Program-made: the position numbers and the translations under genes
Assembly (NCBI GenBank): GCA_033439265.1
Contig: JAVTVX010000035.1
Span: 10,318,001-10,382,000 of the forward strand
DNA: 64,000 bases
Origin: Dillenia suffruticosa
Taxonomy: Eukaryota > Streptophyta > Magnoliopsida > Dilleniales > Dilleniaceae
Reading direction: 5' to 3'
Notes under the pieces: generated by a model
Told to the model about the DNA's origin: nothing
The model's database searches: none
Seen by the model: only the letters and a program-made list of their open reading frames with translations
Shown: in pieces, positions 1 through 12,677 of the stretch
Numbering within the stretch: the stretch's first letter is position 1
Layout of the letters: each line of letters begins with the position of its first letter

Positions 1-1425
1 AACCTCAGGAAATGCAATTATACTAACATCATCTAAATATCGACGATGATGACGCCGTTGCTTGTTAAGATTAAGTCGTGGAGTCTCAGTCGGTACTGTA
101 TCATCAACATTGTCTCTAAACCCCAGACTTAGGGTCGGAGTCAGATAGGAAGATGACACAGGTATCTTCATCGGCACGTCATAAGTATCTAGCACCAAAA
201 GTAGAAGGTATGTCCATCGGCTCATTCGGTGCAGAAGTCAAAGGACAGTAATTGTCAAATGGCACATGCTCGACAAATTGAAGTGCACGTCATGACGCAT
301 CTCTACAATATCCAAATCTAAGATCTATTCCTTCCTCTGCAAGTATGTAAGATGCTGCTAAATACATGCGTAAAAACTCATAGCAATACAAAAGATGAAA
401 AGAAATATTATGTAAATAATAAAATAGTATTAAACGGTGAACTTATTTTTACTTATGAGATACTCCATTTGCATCGCTTTGGACCGGAATCCTTGCTATT
501 AACGATGCAAAGGGCTGGCAATCTATAAATGGGTGATCTGACGATACCACAACATATAATCAGCAGTCGTACTCGACTCATCGAAAATCTCAGCATCCTC
601 TATGATGTGATATCTACGGTTATCCAACTATTGTAAGGGAACCACATGTATCCTAGTCCAATCGCTTCCATGTCTTTCGTGTCGATCAGTCCGATACAAC
701 TCCTGGTTGGTCTGATAGGTAAAGGAACACGCTGCAGAAACCCTGAACTATCTCATAACTCTTTGAGAGAAATGATACTCTACGATCTCAAAACAAATAA
801 GAGGGACATTGGCATGCCATATGTCACTGCCGATGAGGCAATAGGCAGGCAACACCGCAGATTGGCATATGAATATGACATCCAAATGAACTAAAAAGGA
901 AGAAGAAAAATAATGTTAATTTGATCTACAATGATAGAAGTAGTTGGAAAAAATGAAATTTATACTCACCTCTATGTCTTCTATATGATCTAATTGATTC
1001 TGGTATGTCATACTAACAAACTGCCATATATGTACATAATTATGCGGAACATCCCAATTTTTTACAAATAAAACAATGTCAAGATGGAATTATACAAAAT
1101 CAATGGAATAAAGAAAAAATATGAATAAATGAAATAAACACTATGTATACAGATCCTCTAGGGCAGGAGGTAGGTGGTCAGTAGAAGGCATCCGATCAAT
1201 AGTATGACATCTGATGGGGTTAAAATTGGGCGCTCTCTCCCAAACCCAAAGTTGATAAAAGAAAAAATATTAAATAACTGATATAATATATGCAAAAAGT
1301 ATTATTAAATAAACAATAATAGATCAAATGGAGATAGAATACAGGTATAACCAAGATCGGACTACAAACATGTCTAACACCGTCTATAGAAACCCAACAC
1401 ATGGCTTTGTAAAGTGTCACCAACA
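1..1425 (-). pseudogene. Plant mobile domain (PMD, MAIN-like) gene remnant, 5'-truncated by the array
   Basis: Conceptual translation of the minus strand gives pieces typical of the PMD ('aminotransferase-like, plant mobile domain') family, in order: VTLYKAMCWVSIDGVRHVC (about 1,355-1,425), WVWERAPNFNPIRCHTIDRM (about 1,185-1,250), FVSMTYQNQLDHIEDIE (about 970-1,050) and VPLICFEIVEYHFSQRVMRQ (about 730-810). An Arg-rich tail follows near 1-120. Splice-like borders separate them: GTGAGT donor at 964-969 and AG acceptor at 891-892, then a GT donor at 451-452 and a TAG acceptor at 358-360. Several in-frame stops and a reading-frame change inside the 453-890 exon argue for a dead copy. The 5' part ends where the tandem array starts. 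PMD domains occur in host genes and in transposons; which this was cannot be decided here. Confidence 0.6.
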
Positions 1426-2253
1426 CCATTGAAGGTAAGATAGTCAAATGACGATAAAGTCAATCCCCCTACTATTGTGAACAGATATAATCATTGAAAC
1501 AAATAAAATCATTACTGCTATGTTCTTTCCCTTTCATATCAATGCAAACATCATGAAAGAAAGAAGGTCCTACTACTTGGCAGGCCCTTCCCCTCTACTA
1601 TTGTGAACAGATACTATTGTGAAAATGTCCTTTTTCACCTCTTTCATGTTAAACCACAGATAAAAGGTTTTGAAAGTTTCATTTTTGGTTTTACTCACTG
1701 TTTTCTTCACCTCTTTCTTGGCTACAATATACTTCTCTAAATTTTCCTCAATTATACTAGTGTAGAGCAATTTATAGACAATTCTTTTCACCATTACTTT
1801 CTCTTGTATTTCTTTTTTTCACCACCAAATTCTTTATTTAGAGGTACACGACATTTTTCTCAGCAAATACACTATTAACTATAGTTTTCACACGAAACGT
1901 TATCTCTTCTCATGCCATATTAATGTCACTATGTACTTCTCTTAAAGCTTGTTCTCCTGCTCTCACCATAAAATTGTTCAATTTTTCATCGTTTAAATTC
2001 CACCACGTAATCCTAAGGGTTGTGCATACTTTCTTTCAATGAATACTATGCTTGAAGAAAGTTCTTGGGTATTTTCTTGGGCTTTTGTTTACTTATGATG
2101 AATGCGAAAATGCAAAATAAAAACCAAGTAAGACAAACCTAATGACAAGCCCAATCCAACAACGGAAGCAAAAAAGCTTTGCTAGGGAAGCGCTACAACC
2201 CAACATAAGTCTTTTGACATCATTGAAAAGTTTGAGAAAGAGTTGAGGTGCAA

Positions 2254-2327
2254 TGTCTGAGTCCAGGTTCGAACCGGGGATCTCTAGTGTATAAGATTAG
2301 CATGATAACCAACTGCACCACCCAGAC
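2254..2327 (-). pseudogene. tRNA-Val-derived copy 1, anticodon UAU
   Basis: Full length at 74 nt with A and B boxes (GGTTCGAACC). The loop reads CTTATAC, so the anticodon is TAU rather than CAC, and the anticodon stem has an A.C mismatch. The usual TTTT just after the tRNA is missing. A drifted edge copy, unlikely to work as a valine tRNA. Confidence 0.8.
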
Positions 2328-3122
2328 CACTGAAGTTAAAGCAATCAAAGGGGGATAAATTCAATTCCCCTACTATGACAAACAGATACAATCATTGAAG
2401 CAAATAAAATTTTTACTATTATGTTCTTTCCCTTTCATATCAATGCAAATAGTATGAAAGAAAGAAGGTCCTTCTACTTGTCAGGCCATTTCCCCATACT
2501 ATTGTGAACAGATACTATTCTGAAAATGTCCCTTTCTACCTATTTCGTGTTAAGCCATAGATAAAAGCTTTTTAAAGTTTCATTTTTGGTTTCACTTACT
2601 GCTCACTTTACCTCCTTCTTGATTACAATGTACTTCTCTAAATTTTTCTTGTTTGCACTAGTGTAGAAAAAATCATAAACAGTACTTTTCGTCTTTACTT
2701 TCTCATGTATTTCTTTTTTCCACCACCAAGATTTTTTATTTAGAGGTACATGTACTTTTTCTTACCAAATCCACTCTTAGCCAGCCATATTAAGGTCAAT
2801 CTATATTTCTCCTAAGACTTATTCTCCTACCCTCTCCTTAAAATTGTTTGATGTTTCATCATTTAAATTCCACCACTTAATCCTAAGGGTTGTGCACACT
2901 TTCCTTCTATGAATACTATGCTTGAAGAAAGTTCTTGGGTCTTTTCTTGGGTTTTTGTTTTGTTATAATGAATACAAAAATGCAAAATAAAAACCAAGTA
3001 AGACGTGCCTAAGACAAGCCCAATCCAAAAACGGAAGCAAAACAGCTTTCGTAGGGAAGCGCTACGGCTGAACATAAGTCTTTTGACATCACTTAAAAGT
3101 TTGAGAAAGAGCTAAGGTAAAA

Positions 3123-3196
3123 TGTCTAAGTCCGGGTTCGAACCGAGAACCTGTAGTATGTGAGACTAGCATGATAACCAACTGCACCACCCAAAC
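3123..3196 (-). tRNA. tRNA-Val (CAC), array copy 2
   Basis: 74 nt with loop CTCACAT giving anticodon CAC, B box GGTTCGAACCC and TTTT terminator. The acceptor stem still pairs through G-U pairs (5' side GTTTGGG). The outer T-stem pair and the first anticodon-stem pair are mismatched. Confidence 0.75.
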
Positions 3197-4018
3197 CATT
3201 GAAGGTAAAATAGTCAAAGAGGGATAAATTCAATCTCCCTACAATTGTGAACAGATACAATCACTGAAGAAAAATTTTTGCTGTTATGTTCTTTCTTTTT
3301 CATATCATTGCGAACAACAAGAAAGAAAGAAGGTTCTTCTACTTGTCAAGCCATTTTCCTTTTACTATTATGAATAGATACTATTGTAAACATGTCCCTT
3401 TCCGCTTCTTTCGTGTTAAGCCATTGGAAAAAGTTTTTGAAAGTTTCATTTTTGGACTTGCTCATTGCTCACTTCACCTCTTTTTTGGCTATTACGTATT
3501 TCTCCAAATTTTTCTCTTTTTGCTAGTGTAGAGTAATTTATAGACAGTTGTTTTTGCATTTACTTTGTCTTGTATTTCTTTTTTCCACCACTAGGATTCT
3601 TTATTTAGAGGTACACATCATTTTTCTCACCAAATACACTATCATAAATAGTTTTCACATGAAACGTCATCTCTTCTCTTGCCGTATTAAGGTCACAATG
3701 TATTTCTCCTAAGGCTTCTTCTCCAACTCTCTCCATAAAATTGTTTCGTTTCTCATCGTTAGATTCCACCACTTAATTCTAAATGTTGTGCATACTTTCC
3801 TTCTATGAATACTATGCTTGAAAAAAGTTCTAGGGTATTTTCTTGGGTTTTTGTTTTGTTATGATGAATGCAAAAAAGCAAAGCAAAAACCAAGTAAGAC
3901 ATACCTAATGAAAGCCCAATCCAATAATGGAAGCAAAACAGCTTTCGCAAGGAAGCACTACAGCCCAACATAAGTCTTTTGACATCACTAAAAAGTTTGA
4001 GAAAGAGCTAAGATAAAA

Positions 4019-4079
4019 TGTCTGAGCCTGGGTTCGAACTAGAGACCTCTAATAGTGTGATAACCAACTACCACTAGAC
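4019..4079 (-). pseudogene. tRNA-Val remnant, array copy 3
   Basis: Only 61 nt: most of the anticodon arm is missing, while the T arm, part of the D arm and the terminator remain. It cannot fold as a tRNA. Confidence 0.85.
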
Positions 4080-4703
4080 CATTGAAGGTAAAACAATCAA
4101 AGCGGGAAAAATTCAATCTCTCTACTATTGTGAACAAATACAATCATTGAGGCAAATAAAATTTTTGCTGTTCTGTTCTTTCCTTTTCATATCATTGCAA
4201 ACAACATGAAAGAAGAAGGTCCTTCTACTTATCAAGCCATTGCCTTGCTACTATTGTGAATAAATACTATTGTGAACATGTCCCTTTCCCCTTCTTTCAT
4301 GTTAAGCCGTTGGTAAAAGTTTTTGAAAGTTTTATTTTTGGACCTACTCATTGCACACTTTACCTCATTCTTGGCTACTACATATTTCTCCAAATTTTTC
4401 TCTTTTTGCTAGTGTAAAGTAATTTATGACAGTTCTTTTTTCCTTTACTTTTTCTTGTATTTCTTTTTTCTACCACTAAGACTCTTTATTCAGAGGTTCA
4501 CAACATTTTTCTCACCAAATACACTGTAAACTATAGTTTTCATCTAAAACGTCATTTCTCATAATTTAAATTGTTTTGTTTCTCATCATTTAAGGTCACG
4601 ATGTATTTCTCCTAAGGCTTCTTCTCCTACACTCTCCATAAAATTGTTTCGTTTCTCATCATTTAAATTCCACCACTTAATCCTAAGGGTAGCGCTGGTA
4701 AAA

Positions 4704-4777
4704 TGTCTGAGCCCGGGTTTGAACCGGGGACCTCTAGTGTGTGAGACTAGCGTGATAACCAACTACACCACCCAGAC
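4704..4777 (-). tRNA. tRNA-Val (CAC), array copy 4, near-perfect
   Basis: One of the best copies. Acceptor GTCTGGG/CTCAGAC, anticodon stem CTAGT/ACTAG fully paired, loop CTCACAC, T stem CCCGG/CCGGG fully paired, discriminator A, and TTTT directly downstream. The B box reads GGTTCAAACCC. The unit beyond its 3' end is shortened, so the spacing to copy 3 is only 685 bp. Confidence 0.92.
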
Positions 4778-5590
4778 CATTGAAGGTAAAACAGTCAAAG
4801 GGGGTTAAGTTGATTCCCCGTACTATTTTAGAAAGATACAATCATTGAAGCAAATAAAATTTTTGCTGTTATGTTCTTTCCCTTTCGTATCATTGCGATC
4901 AACATGAAAGAAAGAAGGTCCTTCTACTTGTTACGTCATTTTACTGCAACTTTTGTGAACAGATACTATTGTGAATCTGTCCCTTTCCCCTTCTTTCGTG
5001 TTAAGCCATTGGTAAAAGTTTTGATAGTTTCATTTTTGGACTTACTCATTGCTCACTTTGCCTCTTTCTTGGCTACTACGTATTTCTCCAAATTTTTCTC
5101 TTTTTGCTAGTGTAGAGTAATTTATAAACAGTTCTTTTTGTCTTGACTTTTTCTTGTATTTCTTTTTTCCACCACTAAGATTCCCACATCATTTTTTTCA
5201 ACAAATACATTGTCAGCTATAGTTTTCACATGAAACGTCATCTTTCTCTTGCCATATTAAGGTCACCATGTATTTCTCCTAAGGCTTCTTCTCCTATACT
5301 CTCCATAAAATTGTTTGGTGTCTCATCGTTTAAATTCCACCACTCAGTCCTAAGGGTTGTGCATACATTCCTTCTGGGAATACTATGCTCGAAGAAAGTT
5401 CTTGGGTATTTTCTTTGGTTTTTGTTTGTTATGATGAATGTGAAAATGCAAAACAAAAACCAAGTAAGACATACCTAATTACAAGCCCAATCCAACAATG
5501 GAAGCAAAACACTTTCATAGGGAAGCGCTATGGCCCAACAAAAGTCTTTTGACATCACTGAGAAGTTTGAGAAAGAGCTCAGGTCAAATG

Positions 5591-6083
5591 TGTAACACCA
5601 ACAGCTCAGCGTACTCACTATTGTACTTATCTTCATTGTATATATACCATTGTTCATAAATTTACATAGAAATTTTTTCGCTAAAACCGCTTCTGAAAGT
5701 TTCGGCCTAAATCGTCAGAAATTCAAAATTTCCAAAATGACTACCAATGGTCTACAAATAATAAGGATGACTCTAGGGTATACAGAAATCTCAAATTTGA
5801 GTAGATCTTATGCCGTAGTGTTGAATCGTAAATTTTCTAAAAAAATCACTGGTAAAACCCCAACTGGGTCGAATGTGTCTCGAAAAGATTAAAAGACCAC
5901 GTTTTGAAGCGGGATAAATTAAATTAGGCATAATATAAGGTTTTGGGTCTAACTTGAAATTTTGAAAATTTTCAGCGTCAAAATGTAATTTTCATAAATC
6001 AGGGGACCTATTTGCAATTAACAAAAATAGAACTATTTGACATATGAATTCCCCCTCCCCAAAACCATGAACAGCTAAGGTGT

Positions 6084-6126
<43 letters not shown>

Positions 6127-9100
6127 ATTTATGGATTTTTGAGAAGTTAAATCCAAGGGTGGAGATTGAATTGAATTTAGATGAATTAATTTAAACCATT
6201 AGATTGAGTTAGTGAGAAACAAGACACTATTCATTGAGTTAAATGCATGGGCTTTCTTAAAACCCAACCAATGGTGAGGATTGACTTGGAATTAGATCAA
6301 AATTTGTGAGCTCTTGGATCTTGGTGGTTGGGAGACATACAATTAATGAAAGTGACATTATAGTGTAAGAAAATGTGTTTTATGTGAGAGAGAGAGAGGG
6401 AGTGACTTATTGTGACCAAAATAATCCAAAGGCTAGGAGTTGATCTTGAAAAGGTTGGATCACTAGGATTGGATAGAGCAACCAAATAAAGCAAATACTT
6501 ATGCCTTTCTCCTTCCCAAAACCATGAGACACATCCAAGGCAAAGAAGAAAGCTCTCCATTTTCTCTCAATTCTTCCATCAAAACCGTGAGCTTCAAGGT
6601 GAGAGATACAAATTTTTTTTCTACAACAACACCAAATATTTTTACATAGATCCAATCCTCACAAATCCAACTATAACATATCCAAAAATTGGAGCAAAAC
6701 GAGGAGTTTTGCATGGTGAAGATTCAAGAGAGCTTTGAGCATCACCATTGAAGAAATGTATGATTTCTTCAAACAACTCTTTGAAATTTTGATATAGATT
6801 CATTCCACTCTAACCCTAGTATAAATCTAAATTTGGAGCCAAAAGGAAAGGCCTAACATGGTGAACAATGAGGAGGCCGAAAGTTAGAAGACCATAGGAG
6901 GAGAAAGAACTTCATTCTGCCCTGTTTTCAACAGATAATTCCCCTCAGATTTGAGATATCATCTTGATAGAATCTGACCAAGTGTTAAACACAAAGTTGT
7001 AGATCTAGGTTTCATCTTTGCAATGAGATAAGAATCACCTAAATCCAATTTTTGTACCAAAAGTTACAGTAATTCTTTCGAGACTGTGCAAAGTGTTCCT
7101 CTGTTTTTGACCATATATTAGCAGAATTTTTAGTGACCAATTTTGATCCTATGCTAGACATAATTAAGAACAACTCCAAATACTAAAGTTGTAGGTCTCT
7201 ATCCCATCTTTAACCTATCCAAATTTTGCTTAAAGTAAAGTAGTATGCTAAAGGTTATATCACTTTCACTGAGACAGGACAAAGTATGAGTTTAGAACAA
7301 AATTGAGAGAAAGTTTTGAATTTCTGAAATTTTGTGCTTAGAATCAGAGTAAATGCTCAAATGAAAGTTATAGTACTGTTTCGTATCTTTCATATGGGAC
7401 AAGAATTAATCAATTTGGAGTTATATGTTAGGAGGTATGAGGAAACTACCGAAACTGTGCAAATTGAGTTAAAAAATCCGAATCAGACCAAATATAAAAT
7501 TTTATAAATTCATATAGTGAGAACCAGAAGATGAGTTAAACATAAAAAATGTTTGTAAATATCTTAGTTTTAAGTAGCAATTTGAATCACTCAATTTTGA
7601 GTTATATTAAAAATGTTATAGCATTTTTCCTAAAACTGCGCAAGTACAAAAATTTAGAGTTAGAAAATTTATGAATGTTTGGGTTTGAACCACTAAGGCA
7701 AATTGTATTGGGTCCAAGTCCATTTAGAACATTAGAGTCCAATAACCCAAAGCCTATGATGAAAGATGTGGCCCAAAAATATCTAAAGCCAATCAAAATT
7801 GTGAAAGTCTTGTAAAGTAATAAAGAATTTACACATGTGTATATTGTTGTTTTAGGGGTAGACTATTATTCTACACATGAGGGACGACTTGGTGGAGCTC
7901 GAGATTCATAGGGGAGTGGTGTACCCTCCCCATATGTGTGAGTGAGATTTTGACGCTGTGTTTTTTATTGAACAAAAATCCATATTTTATACCTTTTCAA
8001 ATGACATATTTAATAACATGTGTGAAATCATGATATTTGATTTATATTTTATAATACTTATCTTTGTGATCATGAATGTCTCAAATGATTTATTTAGATG
8101 ATATGTATCCATGAATTTCGTTGAAACGACATCATGCCACTTTTTGAGAAACTTGATAGAATTATATGCTTCCATTGCATTAGCACACAAATTTGAAATT
8201 GTTTAATTGAAATGTGTGGGCCGGATACCTACTTATGATGTGATGATGTGATGATATCCTTGGTGGACTTGATGTGATGATGTTCTTGATGGACTACTAT
8301 AGCTACGAAGGGCATTCGTAGAGGCACACATTGTATCCGGATACACTTCTATAGGAGGTATCCCCAAACATAATATGTATAGTTACGACCGGTTGAACCA
8401 AATCGGGGAGGACATGTGTAAAGCCATCATCTAGCACTGGGCAGAATTCTATACATAGTTGATTATATATATGTGCATAGACACGAGCTAGCCGGTTGAA
8501 CTGTAAGGGGAGGATATGTGTGACGTCACTGTCTAGCACTTGGTGAACCCCGTGGCCAACATTGGGGTAGAGATCTAAATGTGTCTATACTTGCATATAA
8601 AAAACCCAAATGCGTCCATCATTGGTCGTGGTAGGCTCTTACTAGGAATATTTTATTGGCAAACTCTAAATGATTTGGAAATGTAAATAGATGCATTTGT
8701 TGATATTATGATGTATGATATATGGTCATCTGATTTATGGAAATGTCAAGCTTGATTTTGATATCATCATGTTTTAAAGCATGCTTTGACACTCTGTGTT
8801 CACACACGGTATTAAGAACATAATGTCGATCCCCTCATTCACTGAGTATTTTTCCATAATACACACCCCTCACCTTTTCATGATGACAAATATAGTTTTG
8901 GCAGGGAGACGTGTCGAGAGATTTTCGACACACTTGACATCCCTTTGGAGATGACGAGTGTTGGGTATGGTACCAATCATTCTTTCGTAATGAAGTTGGA
9001 CATTGTATATATATTTTAGGTCCATAGAGTGATCATTATACATTTTATGGGATTACTGTAAATATGTTATTGTAAATGTAAATTGAAACTCTCAAATTTG

Positions 9101-9296
9101 TTATATATTCATGCAATGAAACAAAATGTTGCATTTTAATTTTTATTTTACTTGGGAAATGTTATTTGAGGAAAAACAAGTTTTAATAGGTATGGACGAA
9201 TGTCTTGCGTTATCCCAGTATATGAGAAGATGTTGCCCGTATGCCAAGATAATACGGCGGTTGTTGCATGCTCGACTCGAGGATCGGGGTGTGACA
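5591..9296 (+). repeat. 5' LTR of the plus-strand gypsy relic (3.7 kb)
   Basis: It begins TGTAACACC and ends GGTGTGACA, the usual TG...CA ends, and is followed by a primer site. It holds a (GA)n tract near 6,084 and a roughly 100-bp imperfect tandem duplication near 8,386-8,540 (two copies of an accggttgaac block). Its start matches, after divergence, the LTR start of the minus-strand relic at 29,394. No gene is visible in it. Confidence 0.85.
6084..6125. repeat. (GA)n microsatellite
   Basis: About 40 bp of nearly uninterrupted GA dinucleotides inside the gypsy LTR. Confidence 0.95.
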
Positions 9297-9302
9297 ATTC
9301 TA

Positions 9303-9316
9303 TTGATATTAGAGCT
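9303..9316 (+). other. Primer binding site of the plus-strand gypsy relic
   Basis: The sequence ttgatattagagct is a drifted form of TGGTATCAGAGC, complementary to the 3' end of initiator tRNA-Met. It lies six bases after the LTR end, as expected for plant Ty3/gypsy elements. Confidence 0.75.
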
Positions 9317-9583
9317 CTAGGTTAAGAGCTATGTTTTATGAAAAGAGTTTTAAAATATTCCCAAGTATGTTTCAAAACTCCTTAATGCATATGAGAGTTT
9401 CTTTACAGTCATAAGATCCCAGTACATGGTTTTAGACATATGAGTTCTTTTATTTTTTTAGGGGGTTAGATATAATTCGTATCTAACCTAGCATATCATT
9501 GTCATCGCTTCTTAAACCGATAACTTCATGCATTTTAGAGGGTTAGTTATCATGCCTAATAATAATTATTCATTTACCGAACC

Positions 9584-10368
9584 ATGACGACTAGGCGGGG
9601 CACTAGATTTGTACCCCCTAAGCCACCTAAAGTGCACGAGAATACATCCACATCACGTCTGCCCGCTCTAGCGCCTTCTCAGCCGACTACTACAGCCGCA
9701 GTTCCACCACCACCACTCGATGCATGGAGGCAGGTGTATGAGTGGTACAGTAAACTTTGAGTAGGGACTACGTCCCCAGGGGTTTGGAGTACCAGGCCCT
9801 AGTGCTACAAGTCAAACTACAGTTCAGCGGCACCCTCCTTGCCATAGATGGAGTAGGCACCATCCTCAGGGAACTTGCAGGGTACCTATCATGTGCTTCT
9901 AGTATGGGAAGCCAAGACATATCAGGAGTTTATGTCCTGATTTAGGACTTGAAGGTCAGACGACTTCGAGTCATCCGAGTGGTCCGCAAGTAGGACAGTA
10001 GGGAGAACCTGTGCATTCGAGTCACACAACTCTACGGACGATAACTAGGAGCAACACTGTACCCGATCCTTCACGATAGCAGCGAAGGGCACTGGCCTGC
10101 GTATATGCTATGACGCAGACTAATGTTGTGGTAGATGTCTTGAGTCAGAAATCATTATCTTCTCCACAGACGACAGAGAATGCTTATCTCTCTTGCTTGG
10201 TGGGACTCCGTACATTGGGAGTCAGCTTGGCTAGTGATGATCGATGAGCACTACTAGCCCGATTTGAGGTGAGGCCGACCTTGCTCGACTGCATTAGGGA
10301 GCTCCAGGGATCAGATAAGGAGCTCCAATGTATTCTTGATAGGATCCGCAGGGGTGATAGCGAAGGTA
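9584..10368 (+). pseudogene. gag-pol fragments of the plus-strand gypsy relic
   Basis: The gag-type start MTTRRGTRFVPPKPPKV opens at 9,584. Pol-like pieces follow towards the right end, covering the RNase H tail and the integrase N-terminal side. The stretch is far too short for a whole gag-pol, so this is a fossil with most of its coding part gone. Confidence 0.7.
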
Positions 10369-10815
10369 GTTATTTTTCTTGTATTTTTTTCCCACCACTA
10401 AGATTCCCACATCATTTTTCTCACCAAATACACAATCAGCGATAGTTTTCACATGAAACGTCATCTCTCCTCATGCCATATTAAGGTCACGATGTAGTTC
10501 TCTAAAGGCCTCTTCTCCGATTCTCTCCATAAAATTGTTTAGTTTCTCATCGTTTAAATTCCACCACTTAATCCTAAGGGTTGTGCATACTTTCCTTCTA
10601 TGAATACTATGCTTGAAGAAAGTTCTTGCGTAATTTCTTGGGTTTTTGTTTTATTGTGATGAATGCAAAAATGCAAAAGAAAAACCAAGTAAGACATAAC
10701 TAATAACAAGCCTAATCCAACGACAGAAGCAAAACAACTTTCGTAGGGAAGCGCTACGACCCAACATAAGTCTTTTGAAATCACTGAGAAGTTTGAGAAA
10801 CAGCTCAGGTTTAGC

Positions 10816-10889
10816 CATCTGAGCCCAGGTTCGAACCGGGGACCTCTAGAGTGTGAGACTAGTGTGATAACCAACTACACCATCCAGAC
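10816..10889 (-). tRNA. tRNA-Val (CAC), array copy 5, weak
   Basis: 74 nt, CAC in loop CTCACAC, B box GGTTCGAACC intact. The 3' end reads CTCAGATG, so the acceptor end and discriminator are changed. One anticodon-stem pair is U.U, and there is no T-run terminator close by. Probably not functional. Confidence 0.65.
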
Positions 10890-11703
10890 CATTAAAGGAA
10901 AAACTATCTAAGGGGGATAAATTCAATCTCCCTACTGTTGTGAATAGATACAATCATTGAAGCAAATAAAATTTTTTCTGTTATGTTCTTTCCTTTTCAT
11001 ATCAGTTCGAACAATATAAAAGAAAGAATGTTCTTCTACTTGTCAAGCCATTTCCCCGCTACTATTGTAAACAAATACTATTGTGAACATGTCCCTTTCA
11101 CCTTCTTTCTTGTTAATCCGTTAGTAAAATTTTTTGATAGTTTCATTTTTGAACTTACTCGTTGCTCACTTCGCCTCTTCCTTGGCTACTACGTATTTCT
11201 CCAAAATTTTCTCTTTTTGCTAATGTAGAGTAATTTATAGACAATTCTCTTTGTCTTTACTTTTTCTTGTATATCTTTTTCCACCACTAACATTCTTTAC
11301 TTAGAGGTACACATCATTTTTTCTCACCAAATACACTATCAGCGATAGTTTTCACATGAAACATCATCTCTTCTCATGTTGTATTAAGGTCACAATGTAG
11401 TTCTCTAAAGGCCTCTTCTCTGACTCTCTCCATAAAATTGTTTGGTTTCTCATCGTTTAAATTCCACCACTTAATCCTAAGGGTTGTGCATACTTTCCTT
11501 CTATGAATACTATACTTGAAGAAAGTTCTTGGGTTGTTTTGTTATGATGAATGCGAAAATGCAAAACAAAAACCAAGTAAGACATACCTAATAACAAGCC
11601 CAATCCAACAACGGAAGCAAAACATCTTTCATAGGGAAGCACTATGGCCCAACATAAGTCTTTTGATATCACTAAGAAGTTTGAGAAAGAGCTGAGGTAA
11701 AAC

Positions 11704-11777
11704 TGTCTGAGGCCGAGTTCGAACCGGGGATCTCTAGTATGTGAGACTAGCTTGATAACCAACTACACCACCCAGAC
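11704..11777 (-). tRNA. tRNA-Val (CAC), array copy 6
   Basis: Acceptor and anticodon stems pair, the loop is CTCACAT (CAC), the discriminator is A, and TTTT lies one base further down than usual. The T stem is weakened (CCCGG/CTCGG). Confidence 0.8.
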
Positions 11778-12603
11778 CATTGAAGGAAAAACAGTTAAAT
11801 GGGGATAAATTCAATCTCCATACTGTTGAGAATAGATACAATCATTCAAGCAAATAAAATTTTTACTGTCATGTTCTTTCCTTTTCATATCAATTCGAAC
11901 TATATGAAAGAGAGAAGGTCCTTCTACTTGTCAAGCCATTTCCCCTCTACTATTGTGAATATATACGATTGAGAACATGTCCATTTCCCCAACTTTCGTG
12001 TTAAGCCATTGATAAAAGTTTTTGAAAGTTTAATTTGGGACTTACTCATTGTTCACATCGCCTCTTTCTTAGCTACTATGTATTTCTCCAATTTTTTCTC
12101 TTTTTGCGAGTGTAGACTAATTTATAGACAGTTCTTTTCACCTTTACTTTTTCTTGCACTTCTTTTTCCCACCATTAAGATTCTTTATTTAGAGGTACAC
12201 GTCATTTTTCATACTAAATACAATGTCAGCAATAGTTTCACATGAAACGTCATCTCTTCTCTTGCCATATTAAGGTTACGATATATTTCTCCTAAGGCTT
12301 CTTCTCCTACTCTCTCCATAAAAATGTTTTGTTTCTCATCGTTTAAATTCCACCACTTAATCCTAAGAGTTGTGCATACTTTCCTTCTATGAATACCATG
12401 CTTGAAGAAAGTTCTTGCGTATTTTCTTGGGTTTTTGTTTTGTTATGATAAATGCGAAAATGCAAAACAAAAACCAAGTAAGACATACCTAATGTCACGC
12501 CCAATCCAACAAAGGAAGCAAAACGGCTTTCATAGGGAAGCGCTATGGCCCAACATAAGTCTTTTGAAATCACCGAGAAGTTTTGGAAAGATTTCAGGTA
12601 AAA

Positions 12604-12677
12604 TGTCTAAGCCCAGGTTCGAACCGGGGACCTCTAGTGTATGAGACTAGCGTGATAGCAACCTACACCACCCATAC
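12604..12677 (-). tRNA. tRNA-Val-derived copy 7, anticodon CAU
   Basis: The body is a valine tRNA with good boxes and a TTTT terminator, but the loop CTCATAC gives anticodon CAU (Met). The 5' end reads GTATGGG, leaving one acceptor pair mismatched. Confidence 0.75.

Larger units (their letters stand above)
1426..5590 (-). repeat. tRNA-Val tandem array, left block (old edge)
   Basis: About 4.7 units of the ~0.9-kb repeat, more diverged and with more internal deletions than the right block. tRNA spacing is 869, 896 and 685 bp. The block opens with the 5' flank of a tRNA (ccattgaaggtaaga) fused to the PMD remnant, and closes inside the 3' end of a tRNA where the gypsy LTR begins. Apart from the tRNAs it holds only AT- and pyrimidine-rich unit sequence, and I see no gene in it. 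Confidence 0.93.
5591..10368 (+). mobile_element. Ty3/gypsy LTR retrotransposon relic (Del/Tekay-like chromovirus?)
   Basis: A plus-strand fossil with a long 5' LTR, an initiator-tRNA-Met-type primer site, a gag start and a short stretch of pol. A RNase H tail (NVVVDVLSQKS) and the start of the integrase part (LARFEVRPTLLDCIRELQ) can be recognised. No 3' LTR is present, most of the internal region is missing, and it is broken many times over. Long LTRs and the pol motifs suggest the Del/Tekay lineage (inference). The right border with the array is near 10,368 and is not at the insertion point, so array DNA was lost too and no target duplication can be recognised. Confidence 0.85.

Noticed and set aside
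7602-9320. Short open frames in the gypsy LTR
   Set aside because: Unrelated short frames without motifs in a long non-coding LTR.
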